A stretch of DNA of 62,000 nucleotides, from NCBI GenBank assembly GCA_015680685.1, contig MNCI01010865.1, positions 2,274 through 64,273 of the forward strand, written 5' to 3'. The translations under genes and the position numbers were made by a program. The stretch's first letter is position 1. Every line of letters begins with the position of its first letter. This document shows positions 10,741 to 22,440 of this stretch, piece after piece. The notes under the pieces were generated by a model. It was given only the letters and a program-made list of their open reading frames with translations, did no database searches and had not been told where the DNA came from. Source of the stretch: Gnetum montanum. Taxonomy: Eukaryota > Streptophyta > Gnetopsida > Gnetales > Gnetaceae.

Positions 10741-12780
10741 ATGGGGAAGATGGGTGTCTATGTTAATCACATACATGGCTTCTCAGTTTTTCTATTTTTT
10801 TGTTTTATACATTTTTTTCTTTGCAAACTGTTTATTTTATATCTTTTTGATTTTAAAACTTTTTTCTTTTTTACACCATTTTTTGTTTTACACCATTCTT
10901 AGTGCATTTAAATTTTTCTTGGATATTTTACACTTTCTTATATATTCTACTTTATTTTAGTGTGATTTTCTAATTGTTGTTAATAAACATGCTTTGTGCC
11001 AATAGGAAACAGTGGTGTTGTAGTTGTTACTAATGGTGGTTTTTGCTTAATATTTTTGTTTACTAATGTCTAGTTTCTATTTTTGACTTTTTGTACTAAT
11101 GGCTAAGGTATGGTTTCTTTTTCATGGAATAGGCAATTAGTCCATGACATCCATCCATCCATAAAAATCTATGATTTTCCTTATTTTGAGAATATGACGT
11201 TTCTTTCATTAAATAAACCATTAATAAATTTGTGACCATGGTAGTTTCCAAAATTAGGAAGGATTTAAAAGGTTTGCACAAGATCTGACTTCAAGGGGAC
11301 TCAATACTCTTTATATTCTTCTACTTACTTGGATGTATTAGTGTTTTCATGGATTTCTTACCATTTCCTATAGACCATAAACAAGAAGTTAAATAAGTCT
11401 TTGCATGGTGTGGTTCCCATCCAAAAATTCCAAGAAAAAACAACAAAAATAAAAGAAAAAAATTTATGGAAATTTAAAGAACACCCCTTAGACAAATAAA
11501 TGGGCTACAAGCACTGGTTATGGGACTAAAAAGACATCTTATCCATACTTGAAAGTCCCCTCTAACCAAGGTCCTCTCTCACTTCCTACTTCTCTTTTCT
11601 TCTCTTTAAGGAATGATAGTTGTTCTATGGAAGTACTCTTGTGTCTCAAGGGGGTGGATCAGTCTTGGAGTGGTGATGCAAAGTCACTAAAAGTGGTTGG
11701 TTTTGGTATGGATTAAGGATGGATCTTCTTAGGTCATTTAATCACAAATCCACAAGGGACTTCTTATGACCTCAATTTGGAACTCCATTCTACCTTCTCC
11801 ATCATCCATCCATGTTATCCATAACTTACCTTACTTTCGGTGTCCATGTTCTTATTTGGTATCTTTGTCTAACATGAATTCTTTGGTAGAATCTTCTAGG
11901 CTTTGGTCCTTGACTTTCATACACCATTAATCACCTATGGGGCCCATGGACTCCTTAGGTTGAGGTTATGCAAAGGAAAACAGGGTCTATTTTTGCTATG
12001 GGGAGGACCCACTTACAATTTCTTGGTTGGGTTCATTAAGCATGTTATCCCTAGGCATTATTGCAATTAGAATCTTTCATGCACCCATCTTCTGCATTTG
12101 ACTATGTGCTCCTTTAGGTATTTTCTCCAATTCACACATTCTCCATTAAATTTTTGAATTTTTGAGCTTTCAAAAACCCTCTTTAATGGTTTCATCATAT
12201 TCTTAGCTTTTTTGAAACTCCATGAACCATAAATTCATTCAAGAATTCCTTATATTTTTTGAAATATTTAAGTTTAAAAATTACATTTATAAACCCTATA
12301 AACGAGGCCCTATCGATGCAGCCTATGTGTATATGTAGCCTCATTGACACAACACAAAAATCCTATATATATGCATGACCCCTTTAGAAATTTTCACATT
12401 TGCTCTCAAACATCCAAGGAATTTTTGCAGTTTTTAGAGCCTAGAACCTTCACGAGCCCATAACTTCCTAAATCACTCCATTCTTAGACCCTATAACTCC
12501 CAAAGGTAAGCTCTTAATCATGGGGGCCACAAATGTGCCATTTTTGATAGAAACGTTTTCTACATTTTTCTAACTCCCACAAAGGTTTAACTAAGGAATT
12601 AACATTAAAATACCTAATTACCAGAGTTAAACCCTTCCAATGAGCTTTGATGAAACTTACAATGAAAAATTAATTAATGATAAAATAATCAATCTACCAT
12701 GCTCCAATTGTAGCCAAGTGGAACAAATTAATGAGATAAGATATCCAAATATTTTAAGTTACACATTATATCTACTAATC
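10740..12780 (+). other. Non-coding spacer between integrase and extra ORF, copy 1
   Basis: Two kilobases without a supportable gene, starting with a very T-rich tract (10780-10960). It is conserved with 36180-38580 in copy 2. Near its end lies a promoter-like segment (12300-12371). Athila-type elements are known to carry long non-coding parts in this place. Short open frames here are by-products of the T-rich sequence. Confidence 0.55.
12300..12371 (+). promoter_or_regulatory. Possible internal promoter upstream of the extra ORF, copy 1
   Basis: The segment resembles the LTR promoter: GAGGCCCTATCGATGCAGCC, then CCTCATTGACA, then a TATATATA box at 12364-12371 followed by ATGCATGACCCC, much as the LTR has GGCCC..CGATGCAACT then TATAAATACATGCTC. 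The TATA core and its flank are unchanged in copy 2 (38184-38191). It lies about 420 bp before the extra ORF. Promoter function is inference. Confidence 0.35.
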
Positions 12781-12789
12781 CATAGATGT

Positions 12790-15740
12790 TTTGTGAGTAC
12801 AGATCGCACCAAAAGATAAACACATATAGCAAGGAGGACCATCTTAACCAAGGAAAAATGGCCAAGAATGAGAAGAGGCCAAGAACAAGCCTAGGAAGAA
12901 CCACTTGCAACCCATGCTATAGGACCTCTTAAGGAAGAGGTCGAAGTGGAGTCTATTCGTCAAATTCCAAAATAGGTGGCAACAACAGAGCATTCCCACC
13001 AAGATGAGGCACCAACTCAACAAGTGAACCTTGAGGAGACCTTAATAGAAGCTTTCCTAAACCAAATTAGATCAAAGGAGGTCTAGAAGATAGTGCTCCA
13101 AGAGTTGAAATTTGGCTCTTTATTGGAGCAAGCACCTAAAGAGGTATAGGACCAACTAAAGACTTCTCCCATGTGGCCAATTATCACTTCCAATGGAGAG
13201 TGGTACATGGGAGAGATGTTCCTATTTTGGAGCAATAGGAACATCAGCAATCAAGATCAAGGACATTTTAGTGTCCTACTCGATGCAAGCCATTACAAAG
13301 GCACTTGAGTTGCCTAAAACTAGGGTAAATCTCACCAAGATTCCAATGTAGGCATATTCTATCATCAAAAAGAAATGGGTTTAGTGGTGCTATGATGTCA
13401 ACCATAAGGAGTATGGAACACTCACATTGGTAGAAATAATCAATTACAAAATTGCGACCTTTCACCTAAATTCTATAGTGAGGCTCAGCAAGATCACTAC
13501 ATTTTAAGGCCATGCATGTGCTACTCTAAGTGGAGGATTCCTGGTCAACCTTCCACAACTAATCTATCTAGAGATAGAGAAGTAGTTCAAGGATAATGAA
13601 CATGGAAGGAAGGCACTCCTCTTCCCATGCCTCATCAAAAAATTATGTTAAAGGGAAGGAATAGCTTGCTACACTAAGGATGTTGTTCGACATGCTCTAA
13701 CTACTAATTGGACAAAGATGATGAAGGATAAGACTCTTTCAACAATGATCTAAGAAGAGAAGTAGCAACCACCACCTCCACCTGCCACTCAAAAAATAGT
13801 GTTGAACATTACTGCAACATCCCAACGGTTGTGCGAGTATCAAGAATGGATCTTGAGCAATCAAGAGAAATAGGAGACCATGACAGATGGAGACCCATCC
13901 ATGTACTAGCCCATGATGAATGAGGTGGCCTGAGTAGTCAACTTGATGGGGGAAGGTGGATCCATTATTTCTATTCAATGAATGTAGTTTTCCACAAGGT
14001 CAAATCCTAGTACAAAAGAGGTAATAGTATCTCTCTTGGAATAATAGCAACTCCTAGAGATTTCTGAGAATGACATGACCTTTTTAGTGCACTTGGAGGA
14101 GGGTAAGGGGGCAACAATACTGGTGATGCAGCACCAAGGGCAAGAAATAGCAATAGAGGTGGTTGCTGATAGAATCATCAAAACACTCAATGCACCTACA
14201 ACATCTGTACCAAACATCACTACACTTAAAGATGTGCAAACATTTGTAGGGACCATAAGCAACAAACTAAGCATAGCTCAACATGAACAATTGCTGGACC
14301 AATTGGTAGGAACTGGACAATTGCTTCTAGAAGTCTTAGCTCTTTTGAATAGTATAACTGCAATGCAATCAGAGTTGCTAGAGGTAAGGAATAAGAATAT
14401 TATTTTGGAAGGGCAACTTAAAATAGCCAAGGAGCTAAGTGAAGGCTTGGCTATAGAAATTGCTAAATTGATAGCCCATATTGCTAATCCTACATTTCTC
14501 AACCCAACATTGACAAGAGATAAAACTCTTGAATAACTTCACACCAGATTAAAAGGGGTTAAGGGTGTGATGGAGAAAATGGTGTTCTACCAATCCTTGG
14601 TAGAGGCCATTTAGCATAAAATTCAAAAGGCCTTAGATCTAACTTACCATGAGAATGTGCAATTGACCATAGAAAATCATCACCTATGAAAAGTTGATGC
14701 ACATAAACAACAATTAACTAATTTTATCCATCAATAGTAGGAGCAACTAGCTAGAGAAAATATAGAGTTAAGGAGATTACAACTAAGAATAGAAACCTCT
14801 CCATGGAGTAGGTACATGTCCTTTGTTGAAAAACTACAATAGAAGTAGCCACTTGGAAATCAGAGGCTCTTAAATTTGAGAGAGTTAAAAATCATTACAG
14901 GGATGAGGTCAACCTACAAAAGAAAATAAATGAGAAACACATACAAGTGGCAAAAGCAAAGATGAATGAGACCCTCCATCAACTCCAACAAGGATGCAAA
15001 TTATGGTAGCCCATCATTGATGGGATTGATCAATACAATAAAGCATAAATTCACCTGAAAGAGTTGCAAATAGAGGATATGATCAAATATATGAAGCTTT
15101 CCAACCTCTAATACAAAAACCTAGCTATGTTGACTACTAGATAGCCATAGTCAAAATTGGAGAAGTAGGTGACAAGGTCATACTTATTGTATGAGGATGA
15201 GTTCAAGCATCTTAAGGACATCAAGCAAAAGCTTACGGTGGTAAACACTAAACTCAAGGTTCTCAAGGGCAAATAAACTAATCTAAGATGTATTGCTAAG
15301 AGCCTGGCCAAAAGAATGAATGACTATCAAGAGCTGCAAAATGTAATTAAGGAATTTGATATGAAACACATATAGTTCGTTGCCTAGTTCATCAATGTCA
15401 ATGAGTTGTTTCCATTAATATCCTATCAATGGGATATCCCCATTCCAGCCCACATTGGCAATGCTATGTGAACTATGAATGATCCCAAAATCATGGAGGA
15501 GAAGATTAAGACATTACTAGATGTCTTTCGCCTTCTGGCAGAGGTAGCAACCATAGCCTCCTCAGCCATCACACATGCCTAAAGCTAGCAAAAATCCTTT
15601 AGAGCCTTAGGAACCTCCACCGCTTAGGATTATTTGATCTTCTTAACTACCTTCATGTCATTAGAGGATGCATTATCTAATTTGAGTAGTCATGTCATGG
15701 TGTTCAATTTTTTGTCATGGATACCACAAATTTTGTAATG
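12790..15740 (+). pseudogene. Long extra ORF after integrase, coiled-coil protein, copy 1 (broken)
   Basis: A reading frame of nearly 1,000 codons can be followed with a few shifts. Its N-terminal half contains an Athila/plant-transposon-like region: SYSMQAITKALELPKTRVNL, then GGFLVNLPQLIYLEIEK, LLFPCLIKKLC and a Pro run near 13770. An open stretch at 14075-14536 (153 codons) and what follows are rich in Leu, Glu, Lys and Gln in heptad-like spacing (QSELLEVRNKNIILEGQLKI; MNETLHQLQQGCKLW), that is, a long coiled coil. No signal peptide or clear membrane segment is visible. I recall similar domains annotated as putative plant transposon protein in Athila/Tat elements. Its function is unknown. 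Stops mostly replace Gln or Trp codons. Confidence 0.6.
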
Positions 15741-15869
15741 ATGTCGATCTATACACTCTAGCACTTAACTTTGTTATCATATTTGTTATGTCAATTTGTT
15801 ATGTCAAGTGTCAATCAATAATCCCATACCTTTCCAATTTTGTAAAGGAACTTGAGGAAAATTTTTCAT

Positions 15870-15884
15870 TCAAACGTGGGAATA
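15870..15884 (+). other. Polypurine tract before the 3' LTR, copy 1
   Basis: A short purine run (GTGGGAA) sits just before the TGATGAAGC start of the 3' LTR and is kept in copy 2 (41440-41446). It is short for a polypurine tract, but the position is right for plus-strand priming. Confidence 0.45.
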
Positions 15885-16546
15885 TGATGAAGCATCAAAG
15901 AGTCATTTCAACGAGCCCCATTGATGTGGCCTCATTGATGGATCCCTGTCAACATACCCCCTTCTTCGTGGTGTTGCCTCATCGATGGGGCTGCGTCGAC
16001 ATAGCATTTGCTACATTTACAAGGGCCCATCGATGCAACTCCACAATAAAGTCTATAAATACATGCTCATCCACCGTGTTTATGGCATGTCTTGTCATAG
16101 TTATAGCAGAGCTCTTGTAGTTTCTTTTCCCTAAAGTTAGAATATTTCCCAAGTGCTTGCATCAAGAGTAATTAAGTGTATGAATATTTCCCAACATACA
16201 CTTAACGTTTGATAATCTAGCTGTGTTGTATGTGTTTAAGATGTGTACAAAAAGTGGGATTGGATGCTTATGTTAGGATTAGTTAGACATAGATTAGTTA
16301 GTTAAATTAAATTAGCAATTAAATTACTTCATTCATTTCATCCTTTATTTTAACCACCCAAAACATAAAACATAAAAAATAATAAAAATCATATGCCTCG
16401 ATTACACTTAATCATACCTTTGTACATCACAAGTGTAATTAGGAAGATAACAAATGATTGTTAGGATAAGTTCACTTCCTAGAGGCTAGTGTATTAGAAG
16501 ACATAAAGTCCATGGAATTCAACCAAATCATGTGTGAATGCTTAGT

Positions 16547-17325
16547 TGATGGGACGCGATATCGCATGGGATGCAATATCACATACGTGATATCGTAGCC
16601 CGTCGCCTTGTCTATAAATAAGAGGCGTATTTCCCTTGTAAGATCATCTAGATCTAGACCCTTAGCTAAACTTTGGCAGTTTTACCATTCCATAGAAAGA
16701 ATAATTTCCATGTGCTCATAGTAGGAGTCTCAAAGTGAATGGATCTTTATTTGAGCAATTTGTACCTGAGCACACATTTTTGTATGGAAATAAAGACAAA
16801 CTTTCTGATAAACCTTGCAGTGCATGGACTAAGCTAATTAGGATTTAATTAATGTTAAATTCTTAAATTCTTTCTTAGATAATTAATCTCTCTCAACCCT
16901 CAACTCCTAGTTAAGTGCATTCAGTATGATCGCTTTGAGCACGTGTGCTACGCTTGGTAACCCAATAACGAATAGCGTTTAGTAATCCCAGTAGCGTTGC
17001 ACTGCTTCAGGGTGTGTACAGCAAGTGGGAACAGATACTGATGCTAGGATGATTAAAGCTTAGTTAGTGAAAGTTAGTTACTTAGTCTCTTCACCTTTCC
17101 TCTCTTAGCATATGTGATAAAAAGATAAAAGTTATAAAAATCATATACCTCAAACTTACTTAACCATACAACTGTGACAATACAAGTAAGTCTAGAAAGA
17201 CAATGATTAATTAACCTTAAGTGTTCCATTAAGGTGTGTAAGCACTTAGTCCTTGGAGTTCGACTCAATCGCGCGTGACACTCGTATTCGTATGGTTGAG
17301 TGTAGGGGTACCTTGCCACTCATCA
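16547..17325 (+). mobile_element. Solo LTR (Athila-related, second family) inserted in the 3' LTR
   Basis: A 779-bp LTR begins TGATGGGACGCG and ends CCACTCATCA. It is flanked by perfect 5-bp duplications TTAGT at 16542-16546 and 17326-17330. The matching place in copy 2 (about 42321-42335) is the uninterrupted sequence GAATGCTTAGTGATTCATA, an exact empty site with one TTAGT. It has its own TATAAATA at 16613-16620 and a GGTAACCC/GTAATCCC doublet near 16955-17000. No internal retroelement sequence is left, so it arose by LTR-LTR recombination or is a solo LTR by another route. Confidence 0.95.
16553..16620 (+). promoter_or_regulatory. U3 palindromes and TATA box of the solo LTR
   Basis: GCGATATCGC (about 16556-16565) is followed by the decayed copies GCAATATCAC and GTGATATCGT and then TATAAATA at 16613-16620. 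The intact form of this array is in the left-edge LTR, where the same 10-bp palindrome is perfect three times. Confidence 0.55.
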
Positions 17326-17370
17326 TTAGTGATTCGTATGGTTAAGCATAAGGGTACTCGCTGCTCATCA

Positions 17371-18440
17371 AGGATTATACTCAAGAAAAGCTAGGAGAAT
17401 AGACCAAAAGCAAAAATGTCATGAATTTTATATATTCTTCCCTAGATATGAGATACCAATAAACTTTGACCTTCCAATCATTAGTATCCATAATGCTTTG
17501 CCATAGTAGGGATCTCAACCACTGACTCTTATGAAAGGCACATTGAGAGATAATTGAAGGATCAAAGAGTTTTAATTACCAATGAACATAATAGGGGGCA
17601 ACCTAAAATGAAAGTGAGAAAATATAGCTAAATATGGAGAAGTAAAATAGAAATGGAAATTACTTAAAATAATATAAAAAAGAAAAATTTAACAAAAAAC
17701 AATCTGTAAGGTATAAAGTAGCACAAGCTAAGGGATTAAATAAGCTAAGTAAGGTAAATGGATAAAAATGATGGTAGCTATTAAAACACATAGATAGGTA
17801 AGTCAATCCACCTTGTATAGTGTTATATCCTAGTGTAAAGGTGGTGGGATATGAAATTAGATTTAGTGTTCACTGATTCATCCATATGTACTCTGCTCAC
17901 ACAAGGGAGTTCATGTGGGATGCTTTGAATTATGAGCTTTTGAGCATCACCTCAATTGTAAGGTTCTTGTGAGCATCTAGCTCTGCTCATGATTGAAGGT
18001 TCTTATGGGACCATTTTTTTCATAAATGACTAATTTAGCCTACTTCAAGCATGAGGTTCTTATGGGAGCCAAATTTATTTTATTTTATTTTTCATTTAAG
18101 TGGGTTGCTCACATGGGTGCTAATCGAGTTTTACATGCTTTGGTCATTGTAGATTCTAAACACAAGATAACACATCCTTTCCACCTTATTGACTTATCTG
18201 AGTAGGTAATTAATAGAACCATACACTGATAAGCATTATCCTAAACTTAGCTATTTCATCCCATGACTCATGGAATGTATATACCTACATAATATTATTT
18301 GAAAAAGAAAAAAATAAATTTTATTATATGTAATCTATTTTTTTATTAATCTAAGGCTCACCCTTGGATTTTGGGTTTAAACCAACCTATCTCAAGGTAG
18401 GATTTTTCCTTCTCCCTTGCATTCCAAACATGTTGTTAAT
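17371..18440. other. Block sequence right of the Athila-like element, copy 1
   Basis: Aligns with 42367-43440 of copy 2. No gene is supported. A phrase of the form AGGTTCTTGTGAGC / AGGTTCTTATGGG occurs three times between 17960 and 18065. It could include the 3' LTR of the minus-strand relic that follows, but I cannot define LTR ends. Confidence 0.4.
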
Positions 18441-18779
18441 GAATTCTTTATAGTTCCAACTAACAATAAAATTTTCTATTTCCCTCTACATTTTTCAAGG
18501 TAAATTTTTAGATTATTAATTTTTTATTATTTTTAAAATATTGAATAAGGTGTTTGCTTTAAGCTACTCTCCATAGCCTTAACCTCTACTTAAGCATTGT
18601 CATCACACGGTTCTTCCCTTAGGTAGTTTGGATCACTTAATTCTACTAACTCATCCTCTTCCAATTCCTCAATTTGGTATTAATGGTAATGCTTAAGTCT
18701 CTAGTCATTTACTAGAAGTGTAGTAGATAGGTCTTCTATGGGTGTAATCAAGACACTTCCATCACTATGGGATTATAAC

Positions 18780-19830
18780 ACTATGTATGGACCTTCCAAC
18801 CAAGTTGTTAGTTTTCCTGGAAATTTGTGTGGTCTCATATTATATAATAAGACTTTATCATCTTTCAAGAAATGTTTCTAAAGTGTGTTTTTATCTTGTA
18901 TACATTTCAATTTTTTTTCTAATTATTATTTTCTTGTCAAGTGCATGCATGCATACTTCATCAAGTTCATGTAATTAAGTCATTCTAAAGTCTTGGTTGG
19001 TTTCCTTATCAAAATTGAGCTATTGTGCTAATATTAAGGATTAGTATTTGATTTCAATGGGCAATAAACATTGTTTTTCATAAACCAATTGATAGGGTGA
19101 ATATCCTAAGTTTGGTTTATAAGAATTCCTATAAGCCCAAAGTGCATCTTGTAATTTTTTAGATTAATCTTTCTTCTTAGCACATATTGTTTTAGTTACA
19201 ATTTTTAAAATGATTCTATTTGCATTTTTAACTTGATCATTTGTTTTGGGATGATAGGCAATAACTATGTTATGTTTCATTCCACAATACTTAAGAAATT
19301 TCTTCATTATTTTATTGAAAAAATGAATTTCTTAATTACTAATGATTGCTATGGAGTTCCAAATCATGTTAGAATGTATTCTCTAAGAAAAGCTACACCT
19401 ACTTTAACATCATTTATTTGAGTAGCTTTAGCCTCCACCCATTTAGTGACATAATCAATATATACTAAGAAGATACATGAACATCCTGGGAAGGTGGGAA
19501 TGATACTAAAAAGTCTATGCCCTATACATTGAAAGGTTTTGTTATTAAAATGGGATTAAGTGACATATCTTGTCTTTTTATCATTACCCCTAGACATTGA
19601 CACTTGTTACATTTTTGAACATATATATGAGCATCTTTAAATATAGTTGACAAATAAAACTCACTTTGTAATATTTTTATAGTAGTTCTATGACTATTAA
19701 AATGTCCACCTTTAAGATTATCATGATACATGTAAAGGATTTCCTGTTGTTGTTCTTCTGCCACACATCTTCTTGCCACATTATCTATACATATTTGATA
19801 AAGATATGGTTCATTCGAAATAAACTTGGA
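18780..19830 (-). pseudogene. Integrase of the minus-strand relic, copy 1 (broken)
   Basis: The zinc-binding domain is readable at 19522-19779: YHDNLKGGHFNSHRTTIKIL and YVQKCNKCQCLG. The core continues leftwards with the same blocks as copy 2 but with more stops. Towards 18800 the C-terminal module reads like KGDKVL..N and FPGKLTTWLEGPYI, the basic GPY-type end of Ty3/gypsy integrases. Confidence 0.7.
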
Positions 19831-20239
19831 AATGACTCTTAAAAAGGACTTTTTCTCTTTCTTACTCCATTGATGTTGTGTTTTTCATTATGGTTAAATA
19901 GTTTGCTATGTCTACAAACAAAGGGTTCTTTTCGTTAAAAATAGTTATTCATTAGGAAATTTATCATTAAACACTCTTATTTAATTTTCCTCCTTGTTTT
20001 TGATTCTAGAAAGGTTATCCATCATAACATTTTCTCTACCCCTCTTATCTAGAATATCATGATCAAAATTTATTGGAGTAGAAGGCACCACCTCATAACC
20101 CTAGCATATCATAATTCTTTTCTATATCCCTTCTTCTCCTTTGACTCTTATCTTGATTACCCTTATTCATTTTCTCCTCCACAATCTTTAGAAAAGTTTG
20201 GAACTTATTATCCAACAAGTCCTATATTTTGTTCACCTT

Positions 20240-21070
20240 AGCCAATATCTCTTTGATAGATTTTTGGATTGGCAAGATTTTTCTTTGTAGCATTTCATCT
20301 AGTGGTGCTTTCTCCTTAGGATCATAGAGACATACCTCTCTTTTATGAATGGAGGAATCTTTGTTGTACACCTTTATACTTTCTCTCTTTTTGAGTTCTT
20401 CTTCTTCCTTGGCGACTTGATCAATAATCCTTTGGATCTAATGAGCCCTTATTTCTAATAATCTCCCTTGGGCATAAACCCCAAGAGTCTCTCTCTAGTT
20501 TCATTTCTAAGCCCATCTATCATGTGGTGAAGTTGTTCCCTTAAAGAGAAACCATGGCCTAGGCATTGGTGCAAAAGAGAGTAATACCTACCTATAGGTG
20601 CATCAAGAAATTCATGATTCCTTTGTTTTCACCCTTAGATTTGTTTCCTCAAGTTAGAAACCATGAAGTACATTTGATATTTATTGTTGAATATTTCCAA
20701 CATCATTCCAAAGACTAGTACTAACTTTTAGCTTCTTTGATAAGTATCCTAGAGAAAAATTTGAGTTTCTACCACTCATTTTTAATGTTCTAAATGCATA
20801 GGTATCATGAAAGGCTTGAAAATGATGTTGTGGATCAACATTATACCCTCTCTCAAACTTAGGGATGTTGTTCATATCAAGATGTTTTATTCACCCATCC
20901 CTTTCATGCCTAATAAGAATATGAACTACCTATGAAATGTTTATCATGCTTCTTGTAGAAGTAGTGGCTTATCATAGTCATTATATTCATGTTGGCCCCT
21001 ATCATGACCATGTCTCCTATGATGTAACTTATTATGCCTTCTTTACTAATGATTCTTCTCTTATTTTTGA
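20240..21070 (-). pseudogene. gag core of the minus-strand relic, copy 1 (broken)
   Basis: Visible motifs on the minus strand: MNNIPKFERGYNVDPQHHFQ and AFHDTYAF near 20800-20880, then the helical gag core ending in HHMIDGLRNE and AQGRLLEIRAH-like text, and the linker VYNKDSSIHKREVCLYD near 20340. The Athila-like element on the plus strand and the one at 59635 carry homologous gags. Stops and frameshifts are frequent. Confidence 0.65.
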
Positions 21071-21084
21071 TCAAAGAGCTCAAA

Positions 21085-21560
21085 ATCCTATCATGATATC
21101 TACATAAATGAGAGACAAATTATCATAATTTAAAAGAGATTTTCTAGATATTACAATGATGGTAGCAAATAAAGTCATGGTTGAAATTAACCAAAAGCAA
21201 GTTTAGTTCAAGCAAGCTTATACAATGGTGAAAGAAATATTAAATGAATTATCCAATTCATTATTAGAGTTAGGAGATAATTATTTAAGTGTTGAGAAAG
21301 TTATCAAAAAGCTAGCTAGTTAGAACCTAACAAGTTGAATCATATTTTCAAGGTTATCTACAGCTATGGAGAAATATCTCAACAACTATTGATAGAAGGC
21401 CAACATATTCATAGGATGAAGATGGCCTTTGGGACCTTTCAAAAACTATCAAATAGTTTGACCTTGCATGAAGAAATTTTTAATATAATTAATCCATGAA
21501 TAGAATTGATTAGTGTAGCTATTGTAACTGCTCAAGTTGATCTATAAAGCATCATGTGAA
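21085..21560 (+). pseudogene. Decayed plus-strand coiled-coil frame, copy 1
   Basis: A plus-strand frame reads TMMVANKVMVEINQKQV, QAYTMVKEILNELSNSLLEL and LSVEKVIKKL, with stops where Gln is likely. It is conserved in copy 2 (46125-46600). The helical, Leu/Glu/Lys-rich content resembles the extra ORF of the Athila-like element, but the orientation is opposite to the neighbouring relic, so it belongs to a different insertion. Function unknown. Confidence 0.35.
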
Positions 21561-22440
21561 TCTGTAACTAAAAAAGGGTGAGGAAGAATTTCTAAAAAAG
21601 GAGAGAAAAGAAGCTTGTAAAAGGAGATTCTACTATAACGACAATTTAAGCAATTTTTTCTTTCCCTTTTAGCTTATCATTCAATCTGGTATCTCTTTTA
21701 ATCTCTTTCTAGTCCTTTAACAAGGTGTACACATTATTATATTTTAGTAAAATAGCTATTTTGGAATGAGCTATTTTCTTTGCTTACAATACTTTCATTT
21801 ATTTTTATTACATTTGTTGAATAAGATAGCTTATTTAAGTGTTAATTTTAAATAATCATAATATGGAATAGATGTTATTTTAAATTTAAAATCTAAGCTT
21901 TTAAATAATTAGTTTTTTTTCTTAAGGTCTTGGCTCTCTATGACATTAGTTTTGCAATATATTTGGCTTTTAAAAATTATGTAACGAGATGACTTAGATT
22001 TCTAGAATGGTATTTTTTTATGAAATTGTTTGTTTTCTATTATAATAATTGTGAGATCTAGAACTTAATGACTATGAAAAATATTAAGGATTATTGGCTA
22101 ATGTTGCAAATAGTTAAACGAGGAAGCTACCTATTAATTATCATAAGAAAAATACTCATAACACTTTCTAGTAAAATTAAAATGCATATAAATCAGGTCA
22201 TTAGCTTAATAGTCTAACTGAGGCTATTTGGAGGTATCTATGCCTTGGTGGATCCAAATACCAACAACCACCTAAAATGAGTGAATATAGTATTTAAAGA
22301 GGATCATTTTCCTACTTTAATAAATGCATTCTATGTTTTATATAAAAGTTATATTTACTTTTAATTTTAATTTATACTTTATAAGGCTCTATTTATTTTT
22401 CTCCATCCTAATTAATACCAAAGAATCCACACTTCATAGT
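21561..22440. other. AT-rich non-coding stretch, copy 1
   Basis: Very AT-rich and conserved with 46600-47450. No gene or element boundary is visible. Confidence 0.4.

Larger units (their letters stand above)
4163..17370 (+). mobile_element. Athila-like Ty3/gypsy LTR retrotransposon, copy 1
   Basis: Order on the plus strand: 5' LTR 4163-5089, PBS 5091-5110, gag from 5244, protease ~7190-7440, RT ~8040-8780, RNase H ~8890-9330, integrase ~9590-10740, a non-coding spacer, a long extra ORF ~12790-15740, polypurine tract, and 3' LTR from 15885 to 17370. The 3' LTR is interrupted by a solo LTR. The target duplication is GGGAT on the left and AGGAT on the right. The RT motif FMDDFSTYG, the tRNA-Asp-type PBS and the large size with an extra ORF after integrase fit the Athila lineage as I know it. 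All frames are broken, so it cannot move on its own. Confidence 0.88.
15885..17370 (+). repeat. 3' LTR of Athila-like element, copy 1 (interrupted and deleted)
   Basis: Begins TGATGAAGCATC at 15885, has TATAAATA at 16054-16061 and ends GCTCATCA at 17370, followed by the target duplication AGGAT. It is split by a solo LTR (16547-17325 plus one 5-bp duplication). Relative to the 5' LTR it lacks about 240 bp between ~16185 and ~16195. At diagnostic sites (CTCCACAATAAAG, CTCTTGTAGTTT) it groups with the 3' LTR of copy 2. Confidence 0.82.
18440..21075 (-). mobile_element. Internally deleted Athila-like relic, minus strand, copy 1
   Basis: Read on the minus strand: gag core (~21070 to 20240), then directly the end of RNase H (~20070-19985), then integrase (~19830 to 18780). 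Protease, RT and most of RNase H are missing. The gag is of the same subfamily as the gag at the right end of the window (61600-62000): both read GYNVDPQHH followed by QAFHD. The same deletion is present in copy 2 of the block (43440-46100), so it is older than the block duplication. Confidence 0.75.

Noticed and set aside
10754-10960. Phe/Leu-rich open frame that looks like membrane segments
   Set aside because: It is the translation of a T-rich tract in the retroelement spacer; the counterpart at 36560 differs in phase and is not conserved as protein.
14278-14502. Minus-strand frame opposite the extra ORF
   Set aside because: It is antisense to the coiled-coil frame, which has the better composition and is kept in both copies on the plus strand.
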